Source: Lentisphaerota bacterium
GTDB taxonomy: Bacteria > Verrucomicrobiota > Lentisphaeria > Victivallales > Victivallaceae
Length of the DNA: 64,000 nucleotides
Assembly (NCBI GenBank): GCA_015061885.1
Contig: SUVS01000006.1
Span: 1-64,000, forward strand
Direction: 5' to 3'
The notes beneath the pieces were generated by a model, which was given only the letters and a program-made list of their open reading frames with translations, searched no databases and was not told the DNA's origin. Of the stretch, positions 8,939 through 17,250 are shown one piece after another. A program made the position numbers and the translations under genes. Each line of letters starts with the position of its first letter. Position 1 is the stretch's first letter.

Positions 8939-9769
8939 ATGAGTTTTATACCGTTATACAAACTGCGTCGCAACATGCCTGATCCGGACGAAAAACTCCT
9001 GATAATCGACCGTAAAGGCAGAGTGTATCTGCAAAGCGATGCCAACGGTGATCTGACCATACCGCACGCCGGGGATTTTCCGGAATTGATGCAAACCGAA
9101 TTGCCGGAGCTGGGAGTTTTCCGCAATAAAAAATGTTACGGATTCCGCTGGGAGGTTGAGGATTTTCCCGGCGGGGATTTTCAGATAATTGATGTAAGAG
9201 AAGCTGTAAGCAAGGTGGATAACGCCACAAAAAGTCTGCTTTTGCGGGGAAAACCGATCCTGGAATGGCTTTCATTGCGTAAATTTTGCAGTGCTTGCGG
9301 AACGGAACTCTTTGACCATGAACATGAAGAAGCCCGTACTTGTCCAAATTGCGGAATGTTGTTTTTCCCCAAGATAAGCCCGGCAGTCATTGTAATGATA
9401 AAACGCGAAGACGGCAGAATACTTTTGGCATACAACCGCCATTTCCGCCACAAGTGTTACAGCTTGATCGCCGGCTTTGTGGAAGCCGGAGAAAGTGCCG
9501 AAGATGCCGTCCGTCGGGAAGTCCGCGAAGAGGTCGGTCTGGAAATCAAAAACATCCGTTATCTTTACAGTCAGAGCTGGCCGTTCCCGGATTCCCTGAT
9601 GCTGGGGTTTGTTGCCGACTACGCCGGGGGCGAAATAACCGTTGACGGCGAAGAAATAGCGGAAGCTGATTTTTACAGTATCGACGATTTGCCTGTACTG
9701 CCGGGGCATGGCAGCATTGCCCGCAGGATAATCGAAGAGTACATCAAAGATAATGTAAAAAATAATTGA
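8939..9769 (+). CDS. nudC: NADH pyrophosphatase NudC
   Basis: Nudix hydrolase of 276 residues that cleaves NAD(H) to NMN(H) and AMP and removes NAD caps from RNA in characterised homologues. A four-cysteine zinc ribbon (CSAC and CPNC) lies near residues 118-142, followed by the Nudix box GFVEAGESAEDAVRREVREE and then SQSWPFPDS, the NudC-specific motif (SQPWPFPxS in most homologues; here Ser replaces Pro). Size and domain order are normal. It lies between tatD and trxB with short gaps, so it is cotranscribed. Confidence 0.93.
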   Translation: MSFIPLYKLRRNMPDPDEKLLIIDRKGRVYLQSDANGDLTIPHAGDFPELMQTELPELGVFRNKKCYGFRWEVEDFPGGDFQIIDVREAVSKVDNATKSLLLRGKPILEWLSLRKFCSACGTELFDHEHEEARTCPNCGMLFFPKISPAVIVMIKREDGRILLAYNRHFRHKCYSLIAGFVEAGESAEDAVRREVREEVGLEIKNIRYLYSQSWPFPDSLMLGFVADYAGGEITVDGEEIAEADFYSIDDLPVLPGHGSIARRIIEEYIKDNVKNN

Positions 9770-9789
9770 TATTCAAGGAGTTCACTTTT

Positions 9790-10704
9790 ATGGAAAAAAT
9801 CGTCATTATCGGCAGCGGCCCGGCGGGTTATACCGCAGCAGTTTATGCCGCCAGAGCCAATCTCAAACCATTGATCATTTCCGGCAACACCATCGGCGGC
9901 TTGCTTACCCAAACCAGTGAAGTAGAAAATTTTCCCGGTTTTCCGGCTGGAATAAACGGCTATGAACTGACCATGAAAATGCAGGAACAAGCCGAAAAAT
10001 TCGGTGCCCGTCTTGAAATTGCCGTGGTGGAAAAACTGGAATTGAGTAATGGCGGAGTCCAGAAAATCACCCTTGACAACGGCAGTGTTATAGAAACTCA
10101 AGCCCTTATTATTGCCACCGGAGCCACTCCCCGCTGGTTGGGTTTGGAATCTGAAGAACGGCTCAAAAACTGCGGGGTTTCGGCGTGTGCCACCTGCGAC
10201 GGAGCTTTTTTTGAGGATATGAAAGTAGTGGTTGCCGGCGGCGGCGACTCGGCGATGGAGGAAGCACTTTTCCTGACCAAATTCGCCAGCGAAGTGATCG
10301 TAGTCCACCGCCGCAATGAGCTGCGGGCATCCAAAATCATGGCGGACCGGGCGATGGCAAACGAAAAGATCCGCTTTGTCTGGAACTCGCAAATCGTGGA
10401 GATACTCGGCGACAGCGAAGTAAGCGGTATAAAAGTCAGAAACAATGCCGATAACAGCGAAAGCGTTATTGAGTGTCAGGGCGTATTTGTTGCCCTCGGC
10501 CATGTTCCGGCAACCGGTTTGGTCAAAGATCAGATCGAGCTGGATGAAAGCGGCTTTATCAAATTGCAGGGCGGAACCAGTCTGACCAATCTTGCCGGGG
10601 TTTTTGCCGCCGGAGATTGTGCTGATCCGCGTTACCGGCAGGCAATCACCGCCGCCGGTGCCGGCTGCCGTGCCGCGATTGATGCCGAAAGATATTTGGG
10701 GTGA
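9790..10704 (+). CDS. trxB: Thioredoxin reductase
   Basis: FAD-dependent NAD(P)H:thioredoxin oxidoreductase of 304 residues. The FAD-binding GSGPAGYTAA is at the amino terminus, the redox-active pair is CATC, followed directly by DGAFF, and the NAD(P) site is GGGDSAMEEALF. The FAD carboxy-terminal motif GVFAAGDC is intact. I place the start at 9790 because AAGGAG lies nine bases upstream; an in-frame ATG at 9766 would overlap the nudC stop and add eight unconserved residues. The stop overlaps the region before the small zinc-ribbon gene. Thioredoxin itself is not in the window. Confidence 0.95.
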   Translation: MEKIVIIGSGPAGYTAAVYAARANLKPLIISGNTIGGLLTQTSEVENFPGFPAGINGYELTMKMQEQAEKFGARLEIAVVEKLELSNGGVQKITLDNGSVIETQALIIATGATPRWLGLESEERLKNCGVSACATCDGAFFEDMKVVVAGGGDSAMEEALFLTKFASEVIVVHRRNELRASKIMADRAMANEKIRFVWNSQIVEILGDSEVSGIKVRNNADNSESVIECQGVFVALGHVPATGLVKDQIELDESGFIKLQGGTSLTNLAGVFAAGDCADPRYRQAITAAGAGCRAAIDAERYLG

Positions 10705-10709
10705 ATTTT

Positions 10710-10916
10710 ATGAATAAAAAACCTTTGGAATTTGAAAATCCGGAAAATACCGGACGCCGTCTGCGTTGCCCGCGGTGCAAGGAGATACTCTATCCGGAAG
10801 ATCTGGAAACTTTCTGCCTCTGCCCGTATTGCGAAGCAAAAATCGAAAATGGCGAAGAATTGGAAGACTTTGTGATCGACCCGGTCATCCGGCAGTGGAT
10901 GGAGCGTTACAAGTAA
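10710..10916 (+). CDS. Small zinc-ribbon protein
   Basis: A 68-residue protein with two CxxC pairs (CPRC and CPYC) separated by about 16 residues, plus an extra Cys two residues before the second pair. This spacing suits a single zinc ribbon. The carboxy half is acidic and ends in a basic helix. No family is recognised. The ATG at 10710 follows GGGGTG; a GTG at 10701 overlapping the trxB stop is less likely. It sits between trxB and a radical SAM gene in the same operon, which suggests a redox or RNA-related accessory role, but nothing more can be said. Confidence 0.7.
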   Translation: MNKKPLEFENPENTGRRLRCPRCKEILYPEDLETFCLCPYCEAKIENGEELEDFVIDPVIRQWMERYK

Positions 10917-10922
10917 TTTTAT

Positions 10923-11825
10923 ATGAATAAACAGTGTAAAATATGCCCCCGTAAATGCAATGCAGTGCGAGGTTCTTTCACTGCCGGTAAAGTATTGCCG
11001 GGAGTTTGCCACGCCCCAATCCAGCCGATGGTGGCACGGGCTGGATTGCACCATTGGGAAGAACCGGTGATCAGCGGCAGTAAAGGCTCCGGAACGGTCT
11101 TTTTTTCGGGGTGCAACCTCAACTGTATATATTGCCAGAATTACAATATAAGCAGTGAACTAGAGGGCAAAGTAATTTCGGTTGAACGGCTGAAAACGAT
11201 TTATCAGGAGTTGATAAATCTCGGAGCCCACAATATCAATCTGGTAACACCCACGCATTACAGCGAGGCGATTCTTGAAAGCCTTGCCGAGCCTTTGAGC
11301 GTACCGGTAGTTTACAACACCAACAGTTATGACAGCGTTGATACCCTGAAACGCTTTGAAAATAAAATCCAGATCTATCTGGCAGATTACAAATATATTG
11401 ACAATGCTCTCGGCAGGCGTTACAGCAAAGTAACCGATTACGCCGAAACAGCGTGGGCGGCAATCATGGAGATGTACCGCCAGACCGGACCGTATGTTAT
11501 TGATGATAATAATATTATGCAGAAAGGCGTGATAATCCGCCATCTGATTCTGCCCGGTGCGGTGGATAATACGCTTAAAATCATTGAAAAAGTTGCAGAA
11601 ACTTTCTCCCCTGGCGAAGTAATGTTCAGTTTGATGCGGCAGTATCTGCCCTGCGGCGAAGTTTCGGAAAACTCATATCCTGAATTGAACCGTAAAGTAA
11701 CCGACGAAGAATATGAAATCATCGAAGATGCTCTCTTTGCTTCCGGCATCGAAGATGGTTTTGTGCAGGACGAAAGTTCCGCATCCGGAGAATTCATTCC
11801 CTGTTTTGACGGCAGTGGAGTGTAA
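10923..11825 (+). CDS. Radical SAM protein, PflA-like (COG1313)
   Basis: A 300-residue radical SAM enzyme. The cluster-binding motif CNLNCIYC (Cys64, Cys68, Cys71) follows a Cys-rich leader, CKICPRKC at residues 5-12, which may bind a second metal or cluster. The body resembles the uncharacterised PflA-like family that is annotated as pyruvate formate-lyase activating enzyme homologues. No glycyl-radical enzyme lies nearby, so a pyruvate formate-lyase activase role is not supported by context. It is the last gene of the tatD operon, starting 6 bp after the zinc-ribbon gene. Confidence 0.8.
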   Translation: MNKQCKICPRKCNAVRGSFTAGKVLPGVCHAPIQPMVARAGLHHWEEPVISGSKGSGTVFFSGCNLNCIYCQNYNISSELEGKVISVERLKTIYQELINLGAHNINLVTPTHYSEAILESLAEPLSVPVVYNTNSYDSVDTLKRFENKIQIYLADYKYIDNALGRRYSKVTDYAETAWAAIMEMYRQTGPYVIDDNNIMQKGVIIRHLILPGAVDNTLKIIEKVAETFSPGEVMFSLMRQYLPCGEVSENSYPELNRKVTDEEYEIIEDALFASGIEDGFVQDESSASGEFIPCFDGSGV

Positions 11826-12253
11826 CGGTAACTAACGGATGATAATGGTGGAATCCTGCCGACAAATGCGGTGTATGAAAATTACTTTGCATACTGCTTG
11901 CCGGGTAAAAGCGGCAACCGGCCGTGGCGGAGCTTGCTCCGCCTACCGTTTATTACCGTTACTTACCGTTCTCCATTGAGCAGCAGGCAGGTATCCGCCA
12001 TACAACAGCATACCCCTATGCCAAACGCTCCCCCCGCCGTGCGAAGGTTATACCGGAATGGCAAATAACTATTGCAGGGGATGGGACAACAGAGGGGAAA
12101 TGCAAAGCCATTCAAAACAAAGGCAACGTGGAGAACCACAGTACGGTGGGGCGGTAGGTTTTTGCGGCTACCTGTAAGGTAACAGCAAAAATCGCTCCAC
12201 CCGCCGTGCGAAGGTTATACCGTTGCCGACTTTTGAGGTATTTGCATTTCACC
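11826..12253. repeat. Repeat-rich intergenic region
   Basis: No supported gene. Segments shared with other intergenic regions include AACGG-phased sequence at 11823-11855 (compare 5726-5765), R2 in inverted orientation at 11891-11946, and the GGAGGTRA-ended repeat at 12150-12256, which reaches the stop codon of the next gene. Confidence 0.7.
11891..11946 (-). repeat. Dispersed repeat R2, copy 2 (inverted)
   Basis: Its reverse complement begins GGCGGAGCAAGCTCCGCC, then CACGGCCGGTTGCCGCT and ACCCGGCAAGCAGTA, colinear with 6021-6075. Confidence 0.7.
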
Positions 12254-12256
12254 TCA
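12150..12256. repeat. GGAGGTRA-ended intergenic repeat, copy C
   Basis: Contains GGTTTTTGCGGCTACCTG, then GCGAAGGTTATACCGTTGCC and GACTTTTGAGG, ending TTTCACCTCA. It is colinear with 33527-33628. Its last bases overlap the stop codon of the minus-strand secreted-protein gene. Confidence 0.65.
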
Positions 12257-12931
12257 CTTATCTACGCTGAAGTCGTAGAAGCGGTTTACGCCTTCGCAGG
12301 CTACTATGCCGGTGTAGAACTCTTTGGGCATAAGGTCATCAACAAAGCCGAATTCATGACCGCCACAGCTGACAGTCCAGACGGGACCGCGGCCGGTGAA
12401 TTGAATATTGACCTTCAACTGATATTTTGTGTTTGGTTTGAAATCACATTTGAGAAATCCGACTTTACGCCATACTTGCTTGCCGTCTTTGAACCAATGC
12501 CGCCAGACATTCAAGCCCTGATCGAACAGCACAACTTCGTAATGGGTGCGGAATTCCGGAAAACCTTTACTGCTGACTCCGGGCTTTTCGGCAATGACAA
12601 TGCTCGGAGCCATACGGTAATCAAAACTCATGGTGGATTGGATCGTTATATTTTTGCCGGTAACGGGAGTTTTCCAGATCATTGCGGCATAAGTTTCCGG
12701 AGCCCGTCTGCTCAACATATCCAGCTTGGTGGCATCTTTGGGGCAGACATTGACAATGTGGCACTTTTCCTGCCGGAAGGTGTTTACATTTTCCCAGCGG
12801 GAGCTTTTTACTTCGATAAAATCGTTTTTATTCCACTTGCCGGGTTCAAAATCACAGTTGAAAATGTTTTTTGCCCAAACAGAACTGCCAGCCAGCACTA
12901 CTGCGGCAATGATAAAAAATCTTGTATTCAT
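12254..12931 (-). CDS. Secreted protein with a jelly-roll-like domain, function unknown
   Basis: A 225-residue protein with a clear Sec signal peptide: basic start, hydrophobic core IIAAVVLAGSSVWA and a likely cut after the last Ala at residue 20. The mature part is rich in aromatic residues and beta-prone segments with paired Cys, and resembles concanavalin-like or sugar-binding domains found in secreted glycan-degrading proteins. I see no catalytic signature. It follows the deacetylase-like gene by 18 bp with AGGAG eight bases before the ATG, so the two share a transcript. It is a candidate T2SS client because the T2SS operon is directly upstream, but that is only proximity. Confidence 0.6.
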   Translation of the reverse strand: MNTRFFIIAAVVLAGSSVWAKNIFNCDFEPGKWNKNDFIEVKSSRWENVNTFRQEKCHIVNVCPKDATKLDMLSRRAPETYAAMIWKTPVTGKNITIQSTMSFDYRMAPSIVIAEKPGVSSKGFPEFRTHYEVVLFDQGLNVWRHWFKDGKQVWRKVGFLKCDFKPNTKYQLKVNIQFTGRGPVWTVSCGGHEFGFVDDLMPKEFYTGIVACEGVNRFYDFSVDK

Positions 12932-12949
12932 CTTTTTACTCCTGATTGC

Positions 12950-13762
12950 TTAATGGAAAAACTTGCTTTCACGCATTATAAATTTCAGCTCGTTAAAGTC
13001 ATAAGTATCGCTCCACCAGGTTGGGTGTTGCAAAAATATGACTACATCGCCGGGTTTTGCCGCACGCAGTCCGGCGGCAAATTCATCGCCACCGATAAAA
13101 CGGCTTTCGACCACATAGAAACAATGATCTTCGCTGTATTCTTTTTTCAGCCGATTGAAAAATGCGTAAAGCTCGCCGGATTCCGGCAGACCGCACTTTT
13201 TGATAAGTTCTTCATCATAATCACCATCGGCATTTTTGATCAACGCCGCCGAGTCGATGCCTGACTTGTAAACACCATGTCCGAAAGCAAACCGTACATC
13301 CGGGAAAAACTCCCGTACATACTGCATATTGGCTTTGAAACTTTCGATTGCTGCGGCCTGATCGCCGTTGCAAATCACCAGATCTTCGTGCTGATACTGT
13401 ATTTCGCCGCCCAGTTCGCGGATCTTGAAAAGCTCATCCCGCCAAGTCGGTTCGACCAGCGAGATCAACCGGATGTTGTAAGTGGAGTGAAAACCGAATT
13501 CGTGTTCCATTTCCGCCATACGCCGTGCCAGAAAATTGTCGCTGGGCCGCTCAATATCGTGCAGCCAGATCACGCGAACCTTGTCCGGCAGAACCAGTTC
13601 GCCTTTAAAATACAGCTCGTATGCTTCTGAAACATTGACTGCACTATAGCGGTCTTTGCTGATTTCCGCCAATATCTTGGCATATTCACCGGCGTTCAAA
13701 TCGTGTTTGATGTGCGAATAATGCTCAAACCCCAAATCCATCGGAATATATTTTTTACTCAT
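12950..13762 (-). CDS. Polysaccharide-deacetylase-like protein
   Basis: A 270-residue protein with a distant NodB/polysaccharide deacetylase look. WLHDIERPSD provides a HD-containing first motif, FGFHSTYN lies where the barrel strand after it is expected, FAFGHGV provides a His motif and LQHPTWW a late His-Pro motif. No signal peptide is present, so it may act on a cytoplasmic sugar or lipid intermediate. The frame stays open far upstream to 14107, but that part overlaps gspK and translates an R1 repeat; the ATG at 13762, with AAGGAGAG nine bases upstream and a promoter behind it, is the true start. The family assignment is moderate. Confidence 0.6.
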   Translation of the reverse strand: MSKKYIPMDLGFEHYSHIKHDLNAGEYAKILAEISKDRYSAVNVSEAYELYFKGELVLPDKVRVIWLHDIERPSDNFLARRMAEMEHEFGFHSTYNIRLISLVEPTWRDELFKIRELGGEIQYQHEDLVICNGDQAAAIESFKANMQYVREFFPDVRFAFGHGVYKSGIDSAALIKNADGDYDEELIKKCGLPESGELYAFFNRLKKEYSEDHCFYVVESRFIGGDEFAAGLRAAKPGDVVIFLQHPTWWSDTYDFNELKFIMRESKFFH

Positions 13763-13798
13763 AAGTACAGCTCTCCTTGCAAACTGGTTAATTGGAGT

Positions 13799-13826
13799 AA
13801 TATACACCAAGCGGACAAAAAAGCAA
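13799..13826 (-). promoter_or_regulatory. Promoter of the deacetylase-like/secreted-protein pair
   Basis: Minus strand TTGCTT (13826-13821), 16-bp spacer, TATATT (13804-13799), 37 bp before the start codon at 13762. Confidence 0.6.
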
Positions 13827-13900
13827 AGATTATACAAATATACACAAAAAAACAACCGCAGAGCCGGGTGAATATGTAAAAAACCGGCGGCATTGGTTTT

Positions 13901-13952
13901 GCCTTTGCCGCATAAGCCCGCCTTCGTTACACTACGGCGCGGCAAGCGGGCG
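13901..13952 (-). repeat. Dispersed repeat R1, copy 2 (inverted)
   Basis: The reverse complement contains GCCGTAGTGTAACGAAGG followed by CGGGCTTATGCGGC, closely matching 5904-5955. It can also fold through GCCCGC/GCGGGC and lies just after the gspK stop, so it may help end the T2SS transcript. Confidence 0.7.
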
Positions 13953-13971
13953 GGGGTGTGTTTGTTTTTGC

Positions 13972-15084
13972 TCAATATATCAGCCAGTCCAGAAAGGTTA
14001 TGGTTTTGCCTTCGCTTCCGGTTATTCCCGGGTTGTTGAAGGTGGCGTCCATTCTTACTGAACCGGCGTTGCCGCCGGCGGCGTTCTCTATTGTTACCCG
14101 GTAACAACCCGAATTGGTTATGGAAAAGTAATTCCGCAGATTCTGCAGCAGCAGCGGGTCGAATTCTTCGGAAAGTATAAACGACTCCTGCTTGTAGGAT
14201 TTGATCGTTTTCAATGTTTCCAGAGCATCTTCATTGCTTAAATTGGCATAGTTGGTCAGCAAGGCAAAGTTCGCCTGAAAAAGATCCGGTTTACTGCGGC
14301 GATTACTGCTTATGGTCAATGGATTTATCAAAGTCATTCTGCCGTTGCGGTCGAGCGGGAAAAATTTTATTCCGTCGGGTATGTAGTAGAGTTCTTCACG
14401 GAACTGCAATGTGTTATTCCGCGGCAGCGGACTGTTTTCTTCTGCTTCAGAATATTCTTCATTTTCCATACCGTCTTCGCCCACCAGATCGTTGCTATCC
14501 ACATAATCGGAAAAACGGGTGCGGAAAATCGTTGCCGCTTCGCTCAAATCCTCTTCATTGCTCTGTCGGACCCGGGTCAGATTATTCAATGCGGTATTGA
14601 TATTATTCGGCGTTATGGAGATTCCGCCGGCACCGTTTTCGATACGGTATTTTACCATCGTACCGTAATAGTCCAGCTCCCGCAAGCGGCCGTCAGGAAT
14701 AAAGCGTTCTTCCTCGTATTCGCTGTAATCAAAGTTCTCCAGCGAAGTGGTGCGGTATTCGTTGTTATCTGCCGCCAGCAGGAAGATTATCCGGTTCATG
14801 GCTCCTTCGGCAACATAGCGGCTGCGTAATGCGTCGGTATCGTTACGGATGCCGTAAGTTGAAAGCTGCGAATAAACTACCATGCTCATCACCAGCAAAC
14901 TCACCGAACTCAAAAGAGCCAGCACGGCAATCAATGCTACGCCGTCTTCGTTTTTCCCCAAACCTTTTATTGGCATTACTTTTTGAGTCATCTCAAAAAA
15001 TAATGCCTTTATGTTTGAAAAATATGCAGTTGCATTTTTGCTGACAGTGTTATTCTTCCAATTGGGGATTTGATATTTCTTCAT
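13972..15084 (-). CDS. gspK: Type II secretion minor pseudopilin GspK
   Basis: The largest minor pseudopilin, 370 residues, which caps the pseudopilus tip with GspI and GspJ. The hydrophobic segment after Gly, VALIAVLALLSSVSLLVMSM, starts near residue 49 and lacks the Glu at +5, as in other GspK proteins; it is followed by the usual AEGAMNR. The 48-residue leader before the cleavage site is long; the chosen ATG at 15084 overlaps the gspJ stop by 4 bp (ATGA), but initiation at an internal Met such as that before PIKGLGKNEDG is possible. The large soluble domain is acidic. Last gene of the T2SS operon. Confidence 0.85.
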   Translation of the reverse strand: MKKYQIPNWKNNTVSKNATAYFSNIKALFFEMTQKVMPIKGLGKNEDGVALIAVLALLSSVSLLVMSMVVYSQLSTYGIRNDTDALRSRYVAEGAMNRIIFLLAADNNEYRTTSLENFDYSEYEEERFIPDGRLRELDYYGTMVKYRIENGAGGISITPNNINTALNNLTRVRQSNEEDLSEAATIFRTRFSDYVDSNDLVGEDGMENEEYSEAEENSPLPRNNTLQFREELYYIPDGIKFFPLDRNGRMTLINPLTISSNRRSKPDLFQANFALLTNYANLSNEDALETLKTIKSYKQESFILSEEFDPLLLQNLRNYFSITNSGCYRVTIENAAGGNAGSVRMDATFNNPGITGSEGKTITFLDWLIY

Positions 15085-15719
15085 AATGCCAACCCCGTGA
15101 ATGCTGATAATCCTGCCGTCCGGCGGAGGTATGAAAGTTTTTCGCCGTTTTCAAACTCAACAGTAAAACCCACTGCCGCCGGTAAGCGGTCTTCGTATTC
15201 TTCATCATCCTGATCCCAGACTTCCAGCCATTCGATCTCGTCATCTTCATCGTAATCAGCGTAGGTAAAAGTCAAATTCGCCACATTTTCTGCCAGAATC
15301 ACGGTTTTTATATTGCTCTGTTCGTCAAGCTCCAGCCACGGCAACAGCGGAGTATCTTTGTAATCGCACGCCAGAGCGTTGTCGTCGTTGATATACAATC
15401 TTACAAAAATAAATGCCCCCCTGCCCTGACTGTCCGGCAGACGCATGGCAGTAAAATAGAGTTCATCTTCCATACCGTCAAAGACCAGATGTTCCTGATT
15501 ATCGTCGGTTTCGTCTTTCCAGAAAAACGGTATCATGTTGGTCATGAGTTCGGCAACTTTATCCAGCTTGCGGTTGCGTTCAAGCCGCTCTGAAAGCGTG
15601 GCAACTTTGTCATGGCTCCGCTGAAAACCCACCAGAGCCGCCGCCGATGCCGAACCGATAAGAGCCAATACTGCCATTGCGGCAATCAGCTCGACCAATG
15701 TAAAAGTATGCTTTTTCAT
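15081..15719 (-). CDS. gspJ: Type II secretion minor pseudopilin GspJ
   Basis: A 212-residue pseudopilin starting MKKHTFTLVELIAAMAVLA, with Glu at +5 of the mature form. The residue before the cleavage site is Thr rather than Gly. The soluble domain is acidic and has the length of GspJ. Start ATG at 15719 overlaps the gspI stop (ATGA); the frame extends nine codons upstream without a ribosome binding site. Its place between I and K, in the standard order, supports the assignment. Confidence 0.85.
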   Translation of the reverse strand: MKKHTFTLVELIAAMAVLALIGSASAAALVGFQRSHDKVATLSERLERNRKLDKVAELMTNMIPFFWKDETDDNQEHLVFDGMEDELYFTAMRLPDSQGRGAFIFVRLYINDDNALACDYKDTPLLPWLELDEQSNIKTVILAENVANLTFTYADYDEDDEIEWLEVWDQDDEEYEDRLPAAVGFTVEFENGEKLSYLRRTAGLSAFTGLAL

Positions 15720-16123
15720 TCGTCCATATCTCCGGATTTTTCCCAATCAATACGGTCGATTTTCAAAGTATCGACTATTTCGCGGCTGGAGGGGTTCACC
15801 AGGTCGATTATCAAGGTTCGCAACGGGGCCTGATTGGAAAGTTCGTTGAGTTCTTCGGGCAGATTTTCGGCATCTTCGTAACGCATTTCCACATCATATA
15901 TATTGCTTTCAAAAACTTCCGGCGGTATATCCGGCGGTTCTTCATCGGCAAATAAGAGATAATACTCCGCCGCCTGACTCAACAGATGCGTCCGCTCCCA
16001 GTTGGAATACGCTTTGTCTATGCGGTTGACCGCTGATTGCGACAGAGCAAAAAAAGCCGTAAGTGCCAATGCCATTATCGCCATTGCCACTATAACTTCC
16101 ACCAATGTAAAACGCTTTTTCAA
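15716..16123 (-). CDS. gspI: Type II secretion minor pseudopilin GspI
   Basis: A 135-residue pseudopilin starting MKKRFTLVEVIVAMAIMALA. The mature helix keeps Glu at +5, while Arg replaces the usual Gly before the cleavage site. Short length and gene order fit GspI, the nucleator of the pseudopilus tip. Both ends overlap neighbouring genes by 4 bp, indicating translational coupling. Confidence 0.86.
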   Translation of the reverse strand: MKKRFTLVEVIVAMAIMALALTAFFALSQSAVNRIDKAYSNWERTHLLSQAAEYYLLFADEEPPDIPPEVFESNIYDVEMRYEDAENLPEELNELSNQAPLRTLIIDLVNPSSREIVDTLKIDRIDWEKSGDMDE

Positions 16124-16770
16124 TATATGATCTGCCCCTGTTCAGGATCGGTTTTGACCACTTCCACCAGACCGGTGAAGTCGGATACGGTTATTGTACG
16201 CATATCGCTTTGCAGCTGAACTGTCAACGCATGAGTCAGCCGGGCGGAACCGTTGCGGGTGAACCGCCACATTTCCAGACTTTCTTCAGTCATTTCCACG
16301 CCTTGCATATCGGGCAATTCCACTGTAACACCGAGTTTGGGCGGAAACTTCCACTCCCGGATATTTTCAACATCTTCTGCCGGCAGCTGACTTCCTTCCG
16401 GAGCCATTTTGAGTTTCTGTTCAGCTTCCCAATCGGCATCTATGGCGTCAAGTACGACATAGGGCATGTTGCCATCTTCCACGGTGTCAAACGGGATCAC
16501 GGCTTCGCTTTCGCCCCACGATTCGACTTTTTCCGCCCGGAAGACATTTTCTTCGGGATAAAACACCACTTTGCGGACGATGCCATCTCGCATACAATCG
16601 GTGCGTACTTTGGCACAGAATACCTGAAAATCCCGCAAAGCACGCTCGAATTCCGGTATTTTACGCTCCCGGCCTATATAAACGCCCGAAACGGCAGTCA
16701 GCAATACAAGTATGGCTATGACTGCCGCCAGTTCCAGCAAAGTGAAATTTTTGCGTTGAACCTTACTCAA
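16120..16770 (-). CDS. gspH: Type II secretion minor pseudopilin GspH
   Basis: A 216-residue pseudopilin, NFTLLELAAVIAILVLLTAV at its amino terminus, Asn at -1 and Glu at +5. The soluble domain contains the FCAKVRTDCMRDG stretch typical of the GspH/FimT helix with a cysteine pair. It starts directly after gspG stops and overlaps gspI by 4 bp. Confidence 0.85.
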   Translation of the reverse strand: MSKVQRKNFTLLELAAVIAILVLLTAVSGVYIGRERKIPEFERALRDFQVFCAKVRTDCMRDGIVRKVVFYPEENVFRAEKVESWGESEAVIPFDTVEDGNMPYVVLDAIDADWEAEQKLKMAPEGSQLPAEDVENIREWKFPPKLGVTVELPDMQGVEMTEESLEMWRFTRNGSARLTHALTVQLQSDMRTITVSDFTGLVEVVKTDPEQGQIIY

Positions 16771-17214
16771 TTATTCCTCTTCTTTGGCAACCCAGTTGGT
16801 AATATCGGCATTTTCGCCCTCGCCGCCTTCGGCTCCATCAGCACCGTAGCTGTAAAGATCAAATTCGCCGTGTTCGCCGGGACAGACATAAACATAATCA
16901 TTGCCCCAGGGATCTTTGGGAACAGCCGGTTTGATGTAAGGGCCGTCCCACTTTTCCACATCGTTGGTATTTTCCACCAACACCTGCAAACCGTCGTCGG
17001 TTTCGGGGAATTTACCGGTATCGAGCTTGTAGTCGGTCAATGCCTGTTCCAGCAGTTTGATCTGGGTTTTGGCAGTGGTTATACGGGCACTGCGGATGTG
17101 CTTGAAGACCATCGGGGCGGCAAAACTGGTAAGCATGACCAGAATCACGATCACCACCATAAGTTCGGTCAATGTAAAGTTACTGCGGCGGATTTGTCTG
17201 TTTTTGTAGTTCAT
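16771..17214 (-). CDS. gspG: Type II secretion major pseudopilin GspG
   Basis: The main pseudopilus subunit, 147 residues. Leader RRSN precedes FTLTELMVVIVILVMLTSF; Glu +5 is present, but Asn replaces Gly at -1. The body carries the GspG hallmarks AKTQIKLLEQALTDYKLDTG and FPETDDGLQVLV, then the Pro-rich loop and DPWGNDYVYVCPG. The tail is Gly/Glu-rich (calcium-loop region DLYSYGADG). Located between gspF and gspH in the canonical order. Confidence 0.95.
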   Translation of the reverse strand: MNYKNRQIRRSNFTLTELMVVIVILVMLTSFAAPMVFKHIRSARITTAKTQIKLLEQALTDYKLDTGKFPETDDGLQVLVENTNDVEKWDGPYIKPAVPKDPWGNDYVYVCPGEHGEFDLYSYGADGAEGGEGENADITNWVAKEEE

Positions 17215-17250
17215 TTGTCTTTCTCCTGTTTTTATAAAGTAATTTTTATT

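Noticed and set aside
10923-11825. Pyruvate formate-lyase activase
   Set aside because: The radical SAM motif is present, but no glycyl-radical enzyme is adjacent and the Cys-rich leader differs, so only a PflA-like label is justified.
12206-13264. 352-codon plus-strand frame opposite the secreted and deacetylase-like genes
   Set aside because: It is antisense to two genes with good starts, ribosome binding sites and a promoter, and its translation is Phe/His-rich without any family resemblance.
13763-14107. Amino-terminal extension of the deacetylase-like gene
   Set aside because: The extra 115 codons overlap gspK and translate an R1 repeat; a strong ribosome binding site and promoter mark the start at 13762.
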